NCBI GenBank assembly: GCA_946480705.1 | Contig: CAMLLF010000073.1 | Location: 1-10,521, forward strand | Direction of reading: 5' to 3' | DNA length: 10,521 nt | Source of the DNA: an uncultured Lysobacteraceae bacterium | Lineage (GTDB): Bacteria; Pseudomonadota; Gammaproteobacteria; Xanthomonadales; Rhodanobacteraceae | Shown here: positions 1-7,559 of the stretch, one piece after another | How positions within the stretch are numbered: the first letter of the stretch is position 1 | Layout: each line of letters begins with the position of its first letter | Translations under genes and position numbers: made by a program | The notes under the pieces: model-generated | What the model was told of the DNA's origin: nothing | What the model saw: only the letters and a program-made list of their open reading frames with translations | Databases searched by the model: none

Positions 1-366
1 TGGACGCTCGACAGCAGCGTGACCCTGCTCGATCCGAAGAACGCTTCGGGCGGCGCGAACGACGGCAACATCCTGCCGCGCCGCGCGCGCCAGTCCGCGC
101 GCGTCGATATCGACCGCCGCTTCGGCGCGTTCGCATTCGGCGCCACGCTCAATGCGCAGGGCGAGCGCTACGACGATCTCGGCAACCGCCGCCGCCTCGG
201 CGGCTACGGCACGCTCGATCTTCGTGCCGAATACACGATCACGCCGGAGTGGCTGGTCCAGGCGCGTGCCGTCAACGTCGCCGACCACGACTACGAAACC
301 GCGGCGTTCTACAATCAGCCGGGTCGCAGCTATTACGTCACCTTGCGCTATCGTCCGGTTCGCTGA
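1..366 (+). CDS. btuB: TonB-dependent vitamin B12 receptor BtuB, C-terminal end (5' truncated by window)
   Basis: Only the last 121 residues are present, and the frame is open from base 1. The product would be the end of an outer-membrane beta-barrel that moves cobalamin and other corrinoids into the periplasm using TonB energy. The sequence shows alternating barrel strands, the segment YDDLGNRRRLGGYGTLDLRA, a typical late-barrel stretch (VNVADHDYETAAFYNQPGRSYY) and a last strand, YVTLRYRPVR. The DYETAAFYNQPGR region is typical of BtuB-like receptors in this group. The last aromatic residue lies five from the end rather than at the terminus. It heads a co-directional run of B12 genes, which supports cobalamin rather than siderophore as substrate. 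Any cobalamin riboswitch would lie upstream, outside the window. Another TonB receptor subtype is possible but unlikely given the neighbours. Confidence 0.88.
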   Translation, partial: WTLDSSVTLLDPKNASGGANDGNILPRRARQSARVDIDRRFGAFAFGATLNAQGERYDDLGNRRRLGGYGTLDLRAEYTITPEWLVQARAVNVADHDYETAAFYNQPGRSYYVTLRYRPVR

Positions 367-378
367 GACCGGCATCAT

Positions 379-402
379 GGCGACAGCCGTCCGGCTGTCG
401 CC
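379..402 (+). other. Strong intergenic hairpin between btuB and btuM
   Basis: GGCGACAGCCG and CGGCTGTCGCC are perfect 11-nt reverse complements with only TC between them; in RNA this would be a 9-10 bp stem with a small loop. It starts 12 nt after the btuB stop and ends 34 nt before the btuM start. There is no T-run after it, so it is not a classic intrinsic terminator. It may protect the btuB mRNA end, attenuate, or be a REP-like unit; these roles are inferred. Confidence 0.6.
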
Positions 403-436
403 GCTGCGCATCCATTTCGCCGCCAGGAGTTAGTCC

Positions 437-1018
437 ATGAAGTTCCTGCCCACCGCCAAGCAATCGCTGATCCTGCTCGCCCTGATGCTGCTGATGCTGG
501 CCACGCGCTACCACCATTTCGGCACGGTGCTGCACCTGCCTGACGCCTCGATGGCGATCTTCTTCGTCGCCGGCTTCTATCTCGCCGGCACGGTCGCCCT
601 GCCGCTGCTGATGCTCGAGGCCGGACTCATCGACTACATCGCGATCACGATGGCCGGCGTCAGCGACTTCTGCGTCACGCCGGCCTATTCGATGCTCGTC
701 GTGGCCTATGGCGTGCTCTGGTACGGCGGCGCGTTCTACGCGAAAAAGTTCTACAAGCCCCAGCTTTCGAGCGCACTGCCGGCCGGCCTGATCGCGCTGG
801 CCAGCTGCCTCGCCTCCTTCCTCGTTTCCAACGGCTCGTTCTACTGGATGGGCGGCCGCTACGCCGAACCGCATTTCGCCGAGTTCGTGCAGCGCTTCAT
901 GCAGTACATGCCGAGCTTCGTCAGCGTGTCGATGGCCTATATCGCGGTCTTCGCGGTGGTCCACGCGATCGGCGTGATCGCGCTCGGCGACCGGCACGCC
1001 GGCGCCAGCAAGGCCTGA
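437..1018 (+). CDS. btuM: BtuM-type cobalamin transporter (solitary ECF S-component-like membrane protein)
   Basis: This is a 193-residue hydrophobic protein with about six membrane segments (roughly residues 8-23, 37-53, 55-75, 83-102, 113-131 and 158-182), the size and topology of an ECF transporter S-component. The BtuM family is known from proteobacterial B12 clusters, and the characterised Thiobacillus denitrificans protein binds cobalamin through a cysteine near residue 80 and removes the cyano ligand. Here a cysteine sits at residue 79 in GVSDFCVTPAYS, and the only other cysteine is 124. The start is well supported: AGGAG at 425-429, then 7 nt to ATG. It lies between btuB and cobO, with 1 nt separating its stop from the cobO start. 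No ECF A/A'/T module or BtuCDF genes are in the window, so it may act alone. Assignment rests on context, topology and the cysteine position; homology was not tested. Confidence 0.78.
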   Translation: MKFLPTAKQSLILLALMLLMLATRYHHFGTVLHLPDASMAIFFVAGFYLAGTVALPLLMLEAGLIDYIAITMAGVSDFCVTPAYSMLVVAYGVLWYGGAFYAKKFYKPQLSSALPAGLIALASCLASFLVSNGSFYWMGGRYAEPHFAEFVQRFMQYMPSFVSVSMAYIAVFAVVHAIGVIALGDRHAGASKA

Positions 1019-1019
1019 C

Positions 1020-1637
1020 ATGAACACCGACGACACCGACGCGCTGGCGCAGCGCCATCGCGAACGCATGCAGCGCAAAAAGGCGGTCGTCGACGCGGGC
1101 ATCGCGCGCGCGACGATCGAGCGCGGCGTCGTCGTCGTCACGACCGGCAACGGCAAGGGCAAGAGCTCATCCGGCTTCGGCATGGTCGCCCGCGCGCTGG
1201 GCCACGGCCTGCGCGTGGGCGTCGTGCAGTTCATCAAGGGCAGCTTCGCGACCGGCGAGGAAGCGTTCTTCCGCCGCTTTCCCGACGAAGTCAGCTATCA
1301 CGTCATGGGCGAAGGCTTCACCTGGGAAACGCAGGACCGCGAGCGCGACGTGCGCGCCGCGGGTGCGGCCTGGGACAAGGCCGCGGCGATGCTCGCCGAC
1401 CCCGACGTCGATCTCGTGCTGCTCGACGAACTGAACATCGCGCTGAAGTATCAGTATGTCGACGTGGACGCCGTCGTCGCCGCGCTCGCCGCGCGCCCGC
1501 CGCTGCAGCACGTCGTGATCACCGGCCGCGCCGCGCCGGCCGCGCTGATCGAGGTCGCCGACACGGTGACCGAAATGAACGTCGTCAAGCACGCCTATCA
1601 GGCCGGCATCAAGGCGCAGAAAGGCATCGAGCTCTAA
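1020..1637 (+). CDS. cobO: Cob(I)yrinic acid a,c-diamide adenosyltransferase (CobO/BtuR)
   Basis: This cytoplasmic enzyme transfers the adenosyl group of ATP to cob(I)alamin or cob(I)yrinic acid diamide to make the Co-C5' bond. The 205 residues are normal for the CobO/BtuR family. Visible motifs are the P-loop GNGKGKSS (43-50) used by this family for ATP, VVQFIKG (68-74), GFTW (99-102), the Walker B-like LLDELN (134-139), ITGR (167-170) and the family tail [15 protein letters not shown]. The usual GKGKTT is GKGKSS here, a conservative change. The ATG is 1 nt after the btuM stop with only a weak purine stretch upstream, which suggests translational coupling. Coupling to a transporter fits a role in adenosylating freshly imported corrinoid. 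Confidence 0.95.
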   Translation: MNTDDTDALAQRHRERMQRKKAVVDAGIARATIERGVVVVTTGNGKGKSSSGFGMVARALGHGLRVGVVQFIKGSFATGEEAFFRRFPDEVSYHVMGEGFTWETQDRERDVRAAGAAWDKAAAMLADPDVDLVLLDELNIALKYQYVDVDAVVAALAARPPLQHVVITGRAAPAALIEVADTVTEMNVVKHAYQAGIKAQKGIEL

Positions 1638-1680
1638 CGATCCCGTCCACGTTTCCTGCCGAGTCGCCGAGCCTACGACC

Positions 1681-2574
1681 GTGTGGTCTTCCATTGCCTG
1701 CGCGCTGCTGCTCGACCATATGTTCGGCGAACCGCGCCGCGCGCATCCGCTCGCGTTCGGCCGCTATGCGCGCCGGATCGAGGAATGCGGGTACGCCGAT
1801 CGATTCGATCGCTCGCCGCTCGTCGTCGCCGCGGCGGTGCTGCCGCCGGCGATCGTCGTGTTCCTGCTCGGCCGCATCGATCTTCTGAACGAACTCGTCG
1901 GCGTGATCGCGCTGTATCTCGCCGTCGGCCTGCGCAGTCTGCGCGAGCATGCCGAACCGGTCGCGCAGCGGCTCGACGAACAGGACATCGACGCGGCGCG
2001 CAGCGCCGTCTCGCGCATGGTCAGCCGCGACACGGCGGAACTCGATCCGAACCAGGTCGCCGCCGCGGCGACCGAATCGGTGCTGGAGAACGGCAACGAC
2101 GCCGTATTCGGCGCGCTGTTCTGGTTCGCGGTCGGCGGCGCGACCGGCGTGGTCGTCTACCGGCTCGTCAACACGCTGGATGCGATGTGGGGCTACCGCA
2201 CGCCGCGCTATCGCCGTTTCGGCTGGTTCGCCGCGCGGCTCGACGACGCGATGAATCTGGTCCCGGCGCGGCTCACGGCGCTGAGCTATGCGCTGGCCGG
2301 CCATTGCCTGCGCGCGATCGCCTGCTGGCGTGCGCAGGCGCCGGCCTGGGACAGTCCGAACGCGGGCCCGGTCATGGCCGCCGGTGCCGGCGCGCTCGGC
2401 GTGAAGCTCGGCGGCGCCGCGCCGTATGACGGGCAGTGGCACGAGCGGCCTGCGCTCGGCTGGGGCGATGCGCCCGACGCCGAATCGATCCGCGGCGCGC
2501 TGCGCCTCGTCTATCGCGCGGTCGTCATCTGGCTGGTCGCTCTGTGGTTCATCGAGCTCATCGAGGTAATCTGA
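1681..2574 (+). CDS. cbiB: Adenosylcobinamide-phosphate synthase CbiB (CobD of the aerobic nomenclature)
   Basis: This integral membrane enzyme amidates adenosylcobyric acid with (R)-1-amino-2-propanol phosphate (or the free amine) to give adenosylcobinamide (phosphate). The 297 residues match the family. Motifs are GEP (16-18), HPLAFGR (22-28), VSRDT (114-118), [11 protein letters not shown] (132-142), [10 protein letters not shown] (164-173), [18 protein letters not shown] (184-201) and [16 protein letters not shown] (225-240). Hydrophobic segments lie near 48-65, 70-85, 143-163 and 280-296. I chose GTG at 1681 because it gives the usual family N-terminus (short hydrophobic run, then GEP and HP). 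No in-frame ATG lies between it and the cobO stop, and there is no clear Shine-Dalgarno. It is 43 nt after cobO. Its amine substrate comes from the decarboxylase domain encoded next. Confidence 0.94.
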   Translation: MWSSIACALLLDHMFGEPRRAHPLAFGRYARRIEECGYADRFDRSPLVVAAAVLPPAIVVFLLGRIDLLNELVGVIALYLAVGLRSLREHAEPVAQRLDEQDIDAARSAVSRMVSRDTAELDPNQVAAAATESVLENGNDAVFGALFWFAVGGATGVVVYRLVNTLDAMWGYRTPRYRRFGWFAARLDDAMNLVPARLTALSYALAGHCLRAIACWRAQAPAWDSPNAGPVMAAGAGALGVKLGGAAPYDGQWHERPALGWGDAPDAESIRGALRLVYRAVVIWLVALWFIELIEVI

Positions 2575-2632
2575 GTGCACGCACGATTCCACGCCGTACC
2601 GCCGCACGCCCCTGGCGTCGCGGAGAGTCCTC

Positions 2633-5215
2633 ATGCTTGAACACGGCGGACGCCTGCAGCGCGCCGCGGCCGGCTACGGCATTCCGATCGCGCAATGGCT
2701 CGATGTGTCCACCGGCATCAACCCGCTGGGCTGGCCGGTGCCGGCGATTCCGCGCGAGGCGTGGACGCGACTGCCCGAGGACGACGACGGCCTCGACACC
2801 GCGGCCTGCGCGTACTACGGCTGCGCGTCGCTGCTGCCGACGGCGGGCACGCAGGCGGCGATACAGACGCTGCCGCTGCTGCGCCCGCCGTGCCGCGTCG
2901 CCGTGCTCGCACCGGCCTATGCGGAACACGCGCACGCCTGGCGGCGCGCGGGACACGCGGTGATCGCGACCGGCGCCGACGCGCTGCAGGCCTCGGCCGA
3001 CAGCGCGGACGTCGTGGTGGTCGTCAATCCCAACAATCCCACGGGTCAGCGCTTCGCCGGTGACACGCTGCTCGCCCTGCACGCGCGGCTCGCCGCGCGC
3101 GGCGGCTGGCTCGTGATCGACGAGGCCTTCATCGACACGACGCCGGCAGCGAGTCTCGCGGGCTGCGCCGATCGCGAAGGCCTGATCGTGCTGCGCTCGC
3201 CGGGCAAGTTCTTCGGCCTCGCCGGCGCGCGCGCCGGGTTCGTGCTCGCGGCACCCGACCTGCTCGCGCGCCTGCGCGAACGGCTCGGCCCGTGGACCGT
3301 CGCCGCGCCGACGCGCTGGCTGCTGCGGCACGCGTTCGCCGACCGCGCGTGGCACGACGCCGCACGCACGCAGCTCGCGGCCGCCGGCGCGCGGCTGCGT
3401 ACGCTGCTGGAGCGGCACGGCCTGCCGGTGGCCGGCGGAACGGATCTGTTCCAATGGATACGAATGGACGATGCGGCAGATCTGCACGAGGCACTCGCGC
3501 GCGAAGCCGTGCTGACGCGTCGCTTCGACGCGCCGCCGAGCCTGCGCGTCGGGCTGCCCGGCGACGAGCCCGCGTGGGAGCAGCTCGACACGGCGCTCGC
3601 GCGAGCACTCGGCAGCGGCGGCTGCCGACCCGCACGAAACCCGTCCCCGCCCAACCCGCCCCTTGAAGCGGAGGGCTCCAAGCACGTCGCGCTACGATTC
3701 CCGGTTCCCGATTGCCGATTTCCGGCCCCACGCGCCCACGTCCTCATGGTCCAGGGCACGACCTCCGATGCCGGCAAGAGCACGCTCGTCGCCGGGCTTT
3801 GCCGCTGGCTGCATCGCCGCGGCGTCGCGGTCGCACCGTTCAAGCCGCAGAACATGGCATTGAATTCCGCGGTCACCGTCGACGGCGGAGAGATCGGCCG
3901 CGCGCAGGCGCTGCAGGCACAGGCCGCCGGCGTCGCGCCGCACACCGACTTCAATCCGATCCTGCTCAAGCCCAACAGCGACGTCGGCGCGCAGGTCATC
4001 GTGCACGGCCGCGCGATCGGCAACATGCAGGCCGGCGCCTACCACGACTACAAGCGCGTCGCGATGCAAGCCGTGCTCGCCTCGCACGAGCGCCTCGTCG
4101 CGCGCTACGCGGCCGTCGTCGTCGAAGGCGCCGGCAGTCCCGCGGAAATCAACCTGCGCGCGAACGACATCGCGAACATGGGCTATGCCGAGGCGGTCGA
4201 CTGCCCCGTGGTCCTGATCGCCGACATCGACCGCGGCGGCGTGTTCGCGCATCTCGTCGGCACGCTCGCGCTGCTCTCCGACAGCGAGCGCGCACGCGTC
4301 AGCGGATTCGTCATCAACCGCTTCCGCGGCGACATCGCGCTGCTGCAGTCCGGGCTCGACTGGCTCGAGCGCGAAACCGGCAAGCCCGTGCTCGGCGTGC
4401 TGCCCTATCTGCATGGCCTGCATCTCGATGCCGAAGACGCGCTGCCGCGCGAGCCGGGCCGCAGCGACGCGACACTGCGCGTCGTCGTGCCCGCGCTGCC
4501 GCGCATCAGCAATCACACCGACTTCGAAGCGCTGCGGCTGCATCCCGACGTCGCGTTTCGCTACATCGGCCCCGGCGAACCGATGCCGGCGGCCGACCTC
4601 GTCGTGCTGCCGGGTTCGAAGTCGGTGCGCGCCGACCTCGCCTGGCTGCGCGCACAGGGCTGGGACACCGCGCTGACGCGCCACCTGCGCTACGGCGGCA
4701 AGGTGCTCGGCATCTGCGGCGGCCTGCAGATGCTCGGCCGGCGCATCGACGATCCGCACGGCATCGAAGGCGAAGCCGGCGCGAGCGACGGTCTCGGCCT
4801 GCTCGATCTCGTCACGACGCTGGAGCCCGAGAAGCAGCTGCGCACGACCTCGGGCGAACTCCGCCTCGACGGCTCCGCACGCGTCGAAGGCTACGAGATC
4901 CATTGCGGCGTGAGCCGCGGCGACGCACTGCGCGCACCGCTCGTGCGGCTGGCCGACGGCCGCGACGACGGCGTGCTGTCCGGCGATGGCCAGATCGCAG
5001 CCACGTATCTGCACGGCCTGTTCGACGCACCGGAGGCCTGCACCGCGCTGCTGCGCTGGGCCGGACTCGCCGACGCGCAGCCGGTCGATCGCGCCGCGCT
5101 GCGCGAGCGGGCGCTCGACGCACTCGCCGACGCGGTCCAGCAGCATCTCGACGTCGCCGCGCTCGACCGCCTGTTTGGCCTCTCGATGCCGGAGGACGCC
5201 GCATGCGCACGCTGA
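2633..5215 (+). CDS. cobC-cobQ: Apparent fusion: threonine-phosphate decarboxylase (CobC/CobD-type) + cobyric acid synthase (CobQ/CbiP)
   Basis: One open frame of 860 codons covers two enzymes. Residues 1-~325 are a PLP-dependent, aminotransferase-fold L-threonine-phosphate decarboxylase that makes aminopropanol phosphate: LEHGG near the start, STGINP (26-31), NPNNPTG (132-138), IDEAF (162-166) and the probable PLP lysine K192 in [15 protein letters not shown]. Residues ~372-860 are glutamine-dependent cobyric acid synthase, which amidates adenosylcobyrinic a,c-diamide: [10 protein letters not shown] (374-383), [10 protein letters not shown] (403-412), [11 protein letters not shown] (498-508), and a GATase domain with C695 in GICGG and H794 in YLHGLF. 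Residues ~326-371 form a low-complexity linker encoded by intergenic-looking repeat DNA. The start has GGAG at 2622-2625, 7 nt before ATG. If CobQ is made separately, the only in-frame start is ATG 3746 (489 residues, normal CobQ size), but it has no Shine-Dalgarno. Enzyme identities are secure; whether one or two polypeptides form is open. Confidence 0.9.
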   Translation: MLEHGGRLQRAAAGYGIPIAQWLDVSTGINPLGWPVPAIPREAWTRLPEDDDGLDTAACAYYGCASLLPTAGTQAAIQTLPLLRPPCRVAVLAPAYAEHAHAWRRAGHAVIATGADALQASADSADVVVVVNPNNPTGQRFAGDTLLALHARLAARGGWLVIDEAFIDTTPAASLAGCADREGLIVLRSPGKFFGLAGARAGFVLAAPDLLARLRERLGPWTVAAPTRWLLRHAFADRAWHDAARTQLAAAGARLRTLLERHGLPVAGGTDLFQWIRMDDAADLHEALAREAVLTRRFDAPPSLRVGLPGDEPAWEQLDTALARALGSGGCRPARNPSPPNPPLEAEGSKHVALRFPVPDCRFPAPRAHVLMVQGTTSDAGKSTLVAGLCRWLHRRGVAVAPFKPQNMALNSAVTVDGGEIGRAQALQAQAAGVAPHTDFNPILLKPNSDVGAQVIVHGRAIGNMQAGAYHDYKRVAMQAVLASHERLVARYAAVVVEGAGSPAEINLRANDIANMGYAEAVDCPVVLIADIDRGGVFAHLVGTLALLSDSERARVSGFVINRFRGDIALLQSGLDWLERETGKPVLGVLPYLHGLHLDAEDALPREPGRSDATLRVVVPALPRISNHTDFEALRLHPDVAFRYIGPGEPMPAADLVVLPGSKSVRADLAWLRAQGWDTALTRHLRYGGKVLGICGGLQMLGRRIDDPHGIEGEAGASDGLGLLDLVTTLEPEKQLRTTSGELRLDGSARVEGYEIHCGVSRGDALRAPLVRLADGRDDGVLSGDGQIAATYLHGLFDAPEACTALLRWAGLADAQPVDRAALRERALDALADAVQQHLDVAALDRLFGLSMPEDAACAR
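3697..3724 (+). repeat. Tandem heptamer array (4 x ATTCCCG-like) inside the cobC-cobQ linker
   Basis: Four adjacent 7-nt units are visible: ATTCCCG, GTTCCCG, ATTGCCG and ATTTCCG. Each of the last three differs from the first by one base. The array encodes part of the linker (about residues 356-364). Seven is not a multiple of three, so gain or loss of one unit shifts the frame into CobQ. The unit degeneracy argues against very frequent slippage. Just upstream, 3643-3680 has a C-rich stretch ending CCCCTTGAAGCGGAGGG that looks like a decayed intergenic hairpin repeat. Confidence 0.7.
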
Positions 5216-5739
5216 TCCTCGGCGGCGCGCGCTCGGGCAAGAGCGTGCTCGCCGAACGCCTCGCCGCCGAACACGACGCCGTGCTCTACATCGCGACGGC
5301 CGCAGCGGGCGACGACGAGATGGCCGCGCGCATCGATCACCACCGCGCGCGGCGGCCGGCCCACTGGCGGCTCGACGAAACGCCGCTGCGGCTTGCCAAT
5401 ACGCTGCGCCGCGAAGCACACGTCGCGCGCTGCCTGCTCGTCGACTGCCTGACGCTGTGGCTCAGCAATCTGCTCTGCGCCGGCGACGAGGCGCAGTTCG
5501 AGCGCGAATGCGCAGCCCTCCTCGACGCGATCGAAACCTGTCCCGGCGAGCTGATCCTCGTCAGCAACGAGGTCGGCCAGGGCGTCGTGCCGCTCGGCGC
5601 GCTGACGCGGCGCTTCGTCGACGAAGCCGGACGCCTGCACCAGGACGTCGCCGCGCGCTGCGATCGCGTCGTGTTCACGATCGCCGGGCTGCCGCAGGTG
5701 CTGAAGGGCAGCCTTGGCGCGGGAAGCCGTAACCAGTGA
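5203..5739 (+). CDS. cobU: Adenosylcobinamide kinase / adenosylcobinamide-phosphate guanylyltransferase
   Basis: This bifunctional cytoplasmic enzyme phosphorylates adenosylcobinamide and then transfers GMP to give AdoCbi-GDP, the activated partner for CobS. The 178 residues match the CobU/CobP family. Motifs are the P-loop GGARSGKS (7-14), YIATA (29-33), [16 protein letters not shown] (37-52) with H46/H47 where the Salmonella enzyme has its guanylylated His46, [13 protein letters not shown] (79-91), [11 protein letters not shown] (120-130) and AGLPQVLKG (161-169). The start is ATG 5203, with GGAGG at 5191-5195 and a 7-nt spacer. This overlaps the end of the cobQ frame by 13 nt, a typical sign of coupled translation. 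The last residues (SLGAGSRNQ) look unconserved and run into the repeat-bearing gap that follows. Confidence 0.94.
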   Translation: MRTLILGGARSGKSVLAERLAAEHDAVLYIATAAAGDDEMAARIDHHRARRPAHWRLDETPLRLANTLRREAHVARCLLVDCLTLWLSNLLCAGDEAQFERECAALLDAIETCPGELILVSNEVGQGVVPLGALTRRFVDEAGRLHQDVAARCDRVVFTIAGLPQVLKGSLGAGSRNQ

Positions 5740-5829
5740 AGAGGAGTGAGAAACGAGTGACTAGCGGCACCGCGCTCTTTCCACGCCCATCCCCGAACTG
5801 CCGCCCGCCCGACAACAACAGCCTTGTCG

Positions 5830-5850
5830 CAAAATATTAAATGTTACAAA
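5830..5850 (+). promoter_or_regulatory. AT-rich island, possible cobT promoter
   Basis: Nearly all of these 21 bases are A or T, in a window where such runs are otherwise missing. TATTAA (5835-5840) resembles a -10 element. I find no good -35 at normal spacing; the nearest candidate, CCGACA at 5809-5814, is 20 nt away. It lies about 120 nt before the cobT start and could let cobT and cobC be made separately from the upstream genes. Confidence 0.25.
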
Positions 5851-5957
5851 CGAAGGAATGAGCGGGCAGCGGCAAGAATCGAGCAAGGCGGCAGCGCAAG
5901 CCCACTCTTTTCTCACTCCCTCCACGCTTTTCTCCCCCAACCGCCGCTCAATCACCC

Positions 5958-5962
5958 GGAGA
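5958..5962 (+). promoter_or_regulatory. Ribosome binding site that sets the cobT start
   Basis: GGAGA lies 5 nt before GTG 5968. With this start the two catalytic glutamates fall at residues 174 and 317, the numbers known for Salmonella CobT, which supports this start over the in-frame TTG at 5824. Confidence 0.65.
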
Positions 5963-5967
5963 CTCCC

Positions 5968-7020
5968 GTGCCGCTCGCCTGGCTGCAGCATCCCGTCCGT
6001 TCCATCGATTCCGCCGCCCGCGATGCCGCGCTCGCGCGCCAGCAGGTGCTGACCAAGCCGCGCGGCGCGCTCGGCACGCTCGAAGACCTCGCGGTCACGC
6101 TCGCGTCGCTGCAGGGCAAGCCATGCCCGACGCTCGCGCGCGTGCACGTCGCCGTGTTCGCGGCCGACCACGGCATCGCCGAAGCCGGCGTGTCGGCGTA
6201 TCCGCAGGCCGTGACCGGCGAGATGGTCCGCAACTTCGCCGCCGGAGGCGCCGCGATCAGCGTGCTCGCGCGCGAACTCGGCGCGACGCTCGACGTCGTG
6301 CATCTGGGCACGGTCAACGATCCGGGCGCGCTGCCGGGCGTGCGCCGCGACTGGATCGCGCCGGCCAGCGCGAACTTCCTGCATGCGGCGGCGATGGACG
6401 ACGCGCAGCTCGCACAGGCGCTCGCGGCAGGTCGCAACAGCGTCGCGGCCGCGGCGCAGGCCGGCGCGGAGCTGTTCGTCGGCGGCGAGATGGGCATCGG
6501 CAATACCACCGCGGCGACCGCGCTGGCCTGCGCGCTGATCGACGCGAGCCCGAACGAGATCGCCGGCGCGGGCACCGGGCTCGATGCCGCCGGCATCCGG
6601 CACAAGGCCGACATCGTCGCCCAGGCCGTCGCCTACCACCGCGCGTTCGCGCACGATCCGCTCGAAACGCTGCGCCGCCTCGGCGGCTTCGAGATCGCGG
6701 CGCTCTGCGGCGCCTACATCGCGGCCGCGCAGCACGGCGTCGCCGTGCTCGTCGACGGCTTCATCGCGAGCGTCGCCGCTCTGGCCGCGACGGCAATACG
6801 GCCCGAATGCCGGCCGTGGCTGCTGTTCGCGCACCGCTCGGCCGAGATCGGCCACGCGCGCGTGCTCGATGCGCTCGCGGCGAAACCGCTGCTCGACCTT
6901 GGCCTGCGCCTCGGCGAAGGCAGCGGCGCGGCCGTCGCCGTACCGCTGCTGCGGCTGGCCTGCGCGCTGCATGCGGGCATGGCGACCTTCGCCGAGGCCG
7001 GCGTCACGGACAAGGACTGA
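5968..7020 (+). CDS. cobT: Nicotinate-nucleotide--dimethylbenzimidazole phosphoribosyltransferase
   Basis: This cytoplasmic enzyme activates the lower-ligand base: it moves phosphoribose from nicotinate mononucleotide to 5,6-dimethylbenzimidazole, giving alpha-ribazole 5'-phosphate. From GTG 5968 it is 350 residues, the usual length. Motifs are [13 protein letters not shown] (30-42), [16 protein letters not shown] (64-79), VTGEMV (82-87), [12 protein letters not shown] (172-183), GTGLDAAG (202-209), LVDGFI (261-266) and [10 protein letters not shown] (313-322). E174 and E317 fall where the Salmonella enzyme has its catalytic pair, so the active site looks intact. Its stop codon overlaps the next start (TGATG), while a 228-nt gap separates it from cobU, so cobT-cobC may form their own transcription unit. 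Confidence 0.96.
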   Translation: MPLAWLQHPVRSIDSAARDAALARQQVLTKPRGALGTLEDLAVTLASLQGKPCPTLARVHVAVFAADHGIAEAGVSAYPQAVTGEMVRNFAAGGAAISVLARELGATLDVVHLGTVNDPGALPGVRRDWIAPASANFLHAAAMDDAQLAQALAAGRNSVAAAAQAGAELFVGGEMGIGNTTAATALACALIDASPNEIAGAGTGLDAAGIRHKADIVAQAVAYHRAFAHDPLETLRRLGGFEIAALCGAYIAAAQHGVAVLVDGFIASVAALAATAIRPECRPWLLFAHRSAEIGHARVLDALAAKPLLDLGLRLGEGSGAAVAVPLLRLACALHAGMATFAEAGVTDKD

Positions 7021-7559
7021 TGCTCGATCTCATGCGCCACGGCGCGACCGGCCGGCCGAGCTATCGCGGCCGCCTCGACGATCCGCTCAGCGAACTGGGC
7101 TGGACCCAGTCGCGCGCGGCGACGGCGGACGGCATCTGGGACGAAGTGGTTTCTTCCACCTTGCAGCGTTGTTCGGCTTTCGCAGAGCATTTCGCCGCAG
7201 CGCGGTCGCTGCCGCTGCGTCTGGACGAGCGCCTCGTCGAATACGACTTCGGACGCTGGCAGGGACGGCGCATCGAGGACATCGAACGCGAGGAACCGGC
7301 CGCGATCGCGCGCTACCGCGCCGATCCCGAAAACCATCCGCCGCCCGGCGGCGAGGACTTCGCCGCATTCGGCAACCGCGTCGGCGCCGCACTCGATGCG
7401 GCCCGCGGCGACGGCAAACGCCGCGTGCTCGTGCTGACTCACGGCGCCGTGATCCGCTGGGTGCAGTGCCGCCTCGCCGGCCTGCCGTTCGGCGCCATGG
7501 CCGAAACCGCGATCGCGAATGCATCGGTGCATCGCGTTGCGTGGCGCAGGTTGGGTTGA
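7020..7559 (+). CDS. cobC: Alpha-ribazole-5'-phosphate phosphatase, histidine phosphatase family
   Basis: This enzyme removes phosphate from alpha-ribazole 5'-phosphate (or from adenosylcobalamin 5'-phosphate), the last clean-up step of nucleotide-loop assembly. The 179 residues fit the family. Visible are the RHG motif (R6-H7-G8, H7 being the phosphohistidine), R50 in SSTLQRC where the family usually has SSPLxR, E74 in LVEYDFGRWQG (likely acid), GGEDFAAFGNRV (110-121) and H141 in VLTHGAVIRW. It starts at ATG 7020, sharing one base with the cobT stop. The last codons (R-L-G-stop) lie in the left arm of a long inverted repeat, so its original C-terminus may have been altered. A general phosphoglycerate-mutase-like phosphatase is the alternative, but the position after cobT makes CobC the better call. 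It is distinct from the decarboxylase called CobC upstream. Confidence 0.9.
   Translation: MLDLMRHGATGRPSYRGRLDDPLSELGWTQSRAATADGIWDEVVSSTLQRCSAFAEHFAAARSLPLRLDERLVEYDFGRWQGRRIEDIEREEPAAIARYRADPENHPPPGGEDFAAFGNRVGAALDAARGDGKRRVLVLTHGAVIRWVQCRLAGLPFGAMAETAIANASVHRVAWRRLG

Larger units (their letters stand above)
5740..5967. other. Intergenic region between cobU and cobT with inverted and direct repeats
   Basis: No convincing gene is present in these 228 nt. GGAGTGAGAAA (5743-5753) is the exact reverse complement of TTTCTCACTCC (5909-5919), so the gap is bracketed by an 11-bp inverted repeat. CTTTTCTC occurs at 5907-5914 and again at 5927-5934, a 20-nt period. An AT-rich island lies at 5830-5850. 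I saw no cobalamin riboswitch B12-box here. An in-frame TTG at 5824 could extend cobT, but the extension is not family-like. Confidence 0.6.

Noticed and set aside
379..402. Rho-independent terminator after btuB
   Set aside because: The stem is strong but the bases after it (GCTGCGCATCC) contain no T-run.
338..1237. 299-codon minus-strand frame over btuM and cobO
   Set aside because: It is His/Arg/Glu-rich with no motif, and it covers two well-supported plus-strand genes with proper start context.
3663..3863. Small separate gene in the cobC-cobQ linker
   Set aside because: The 66-codon frame overlaps CobQ coding sequence, is Arg/Ser-rich and has no ribosome binding site.
3692..5419. Very long open frame (575 codons) on the minus strand opposite cobQ/cobU
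   Set aside because: High GC with strong codon periodicity removes stops from the opposite frame. The protein is rich in Arg/Ala/Asp with no recognisable domain, while the plus strand holds clear CobQ and CobU motifs.
5824..5967. N-terminal extension of cobT from TTG 5824
   Set aside because: The 48 extra residues are not family-like and cross repeat DNA. GTG 5968 has a Shine-Dalgarno and puts the catalytic glutamates at 174 and 317.
5740..5967. Possible cobalamin riboswitch before cobT
   Set aside because: No B12-box-like core sequence was seen here or in the other gaps; a riboswitch, if any, would lie upstream of btuB outside the window.
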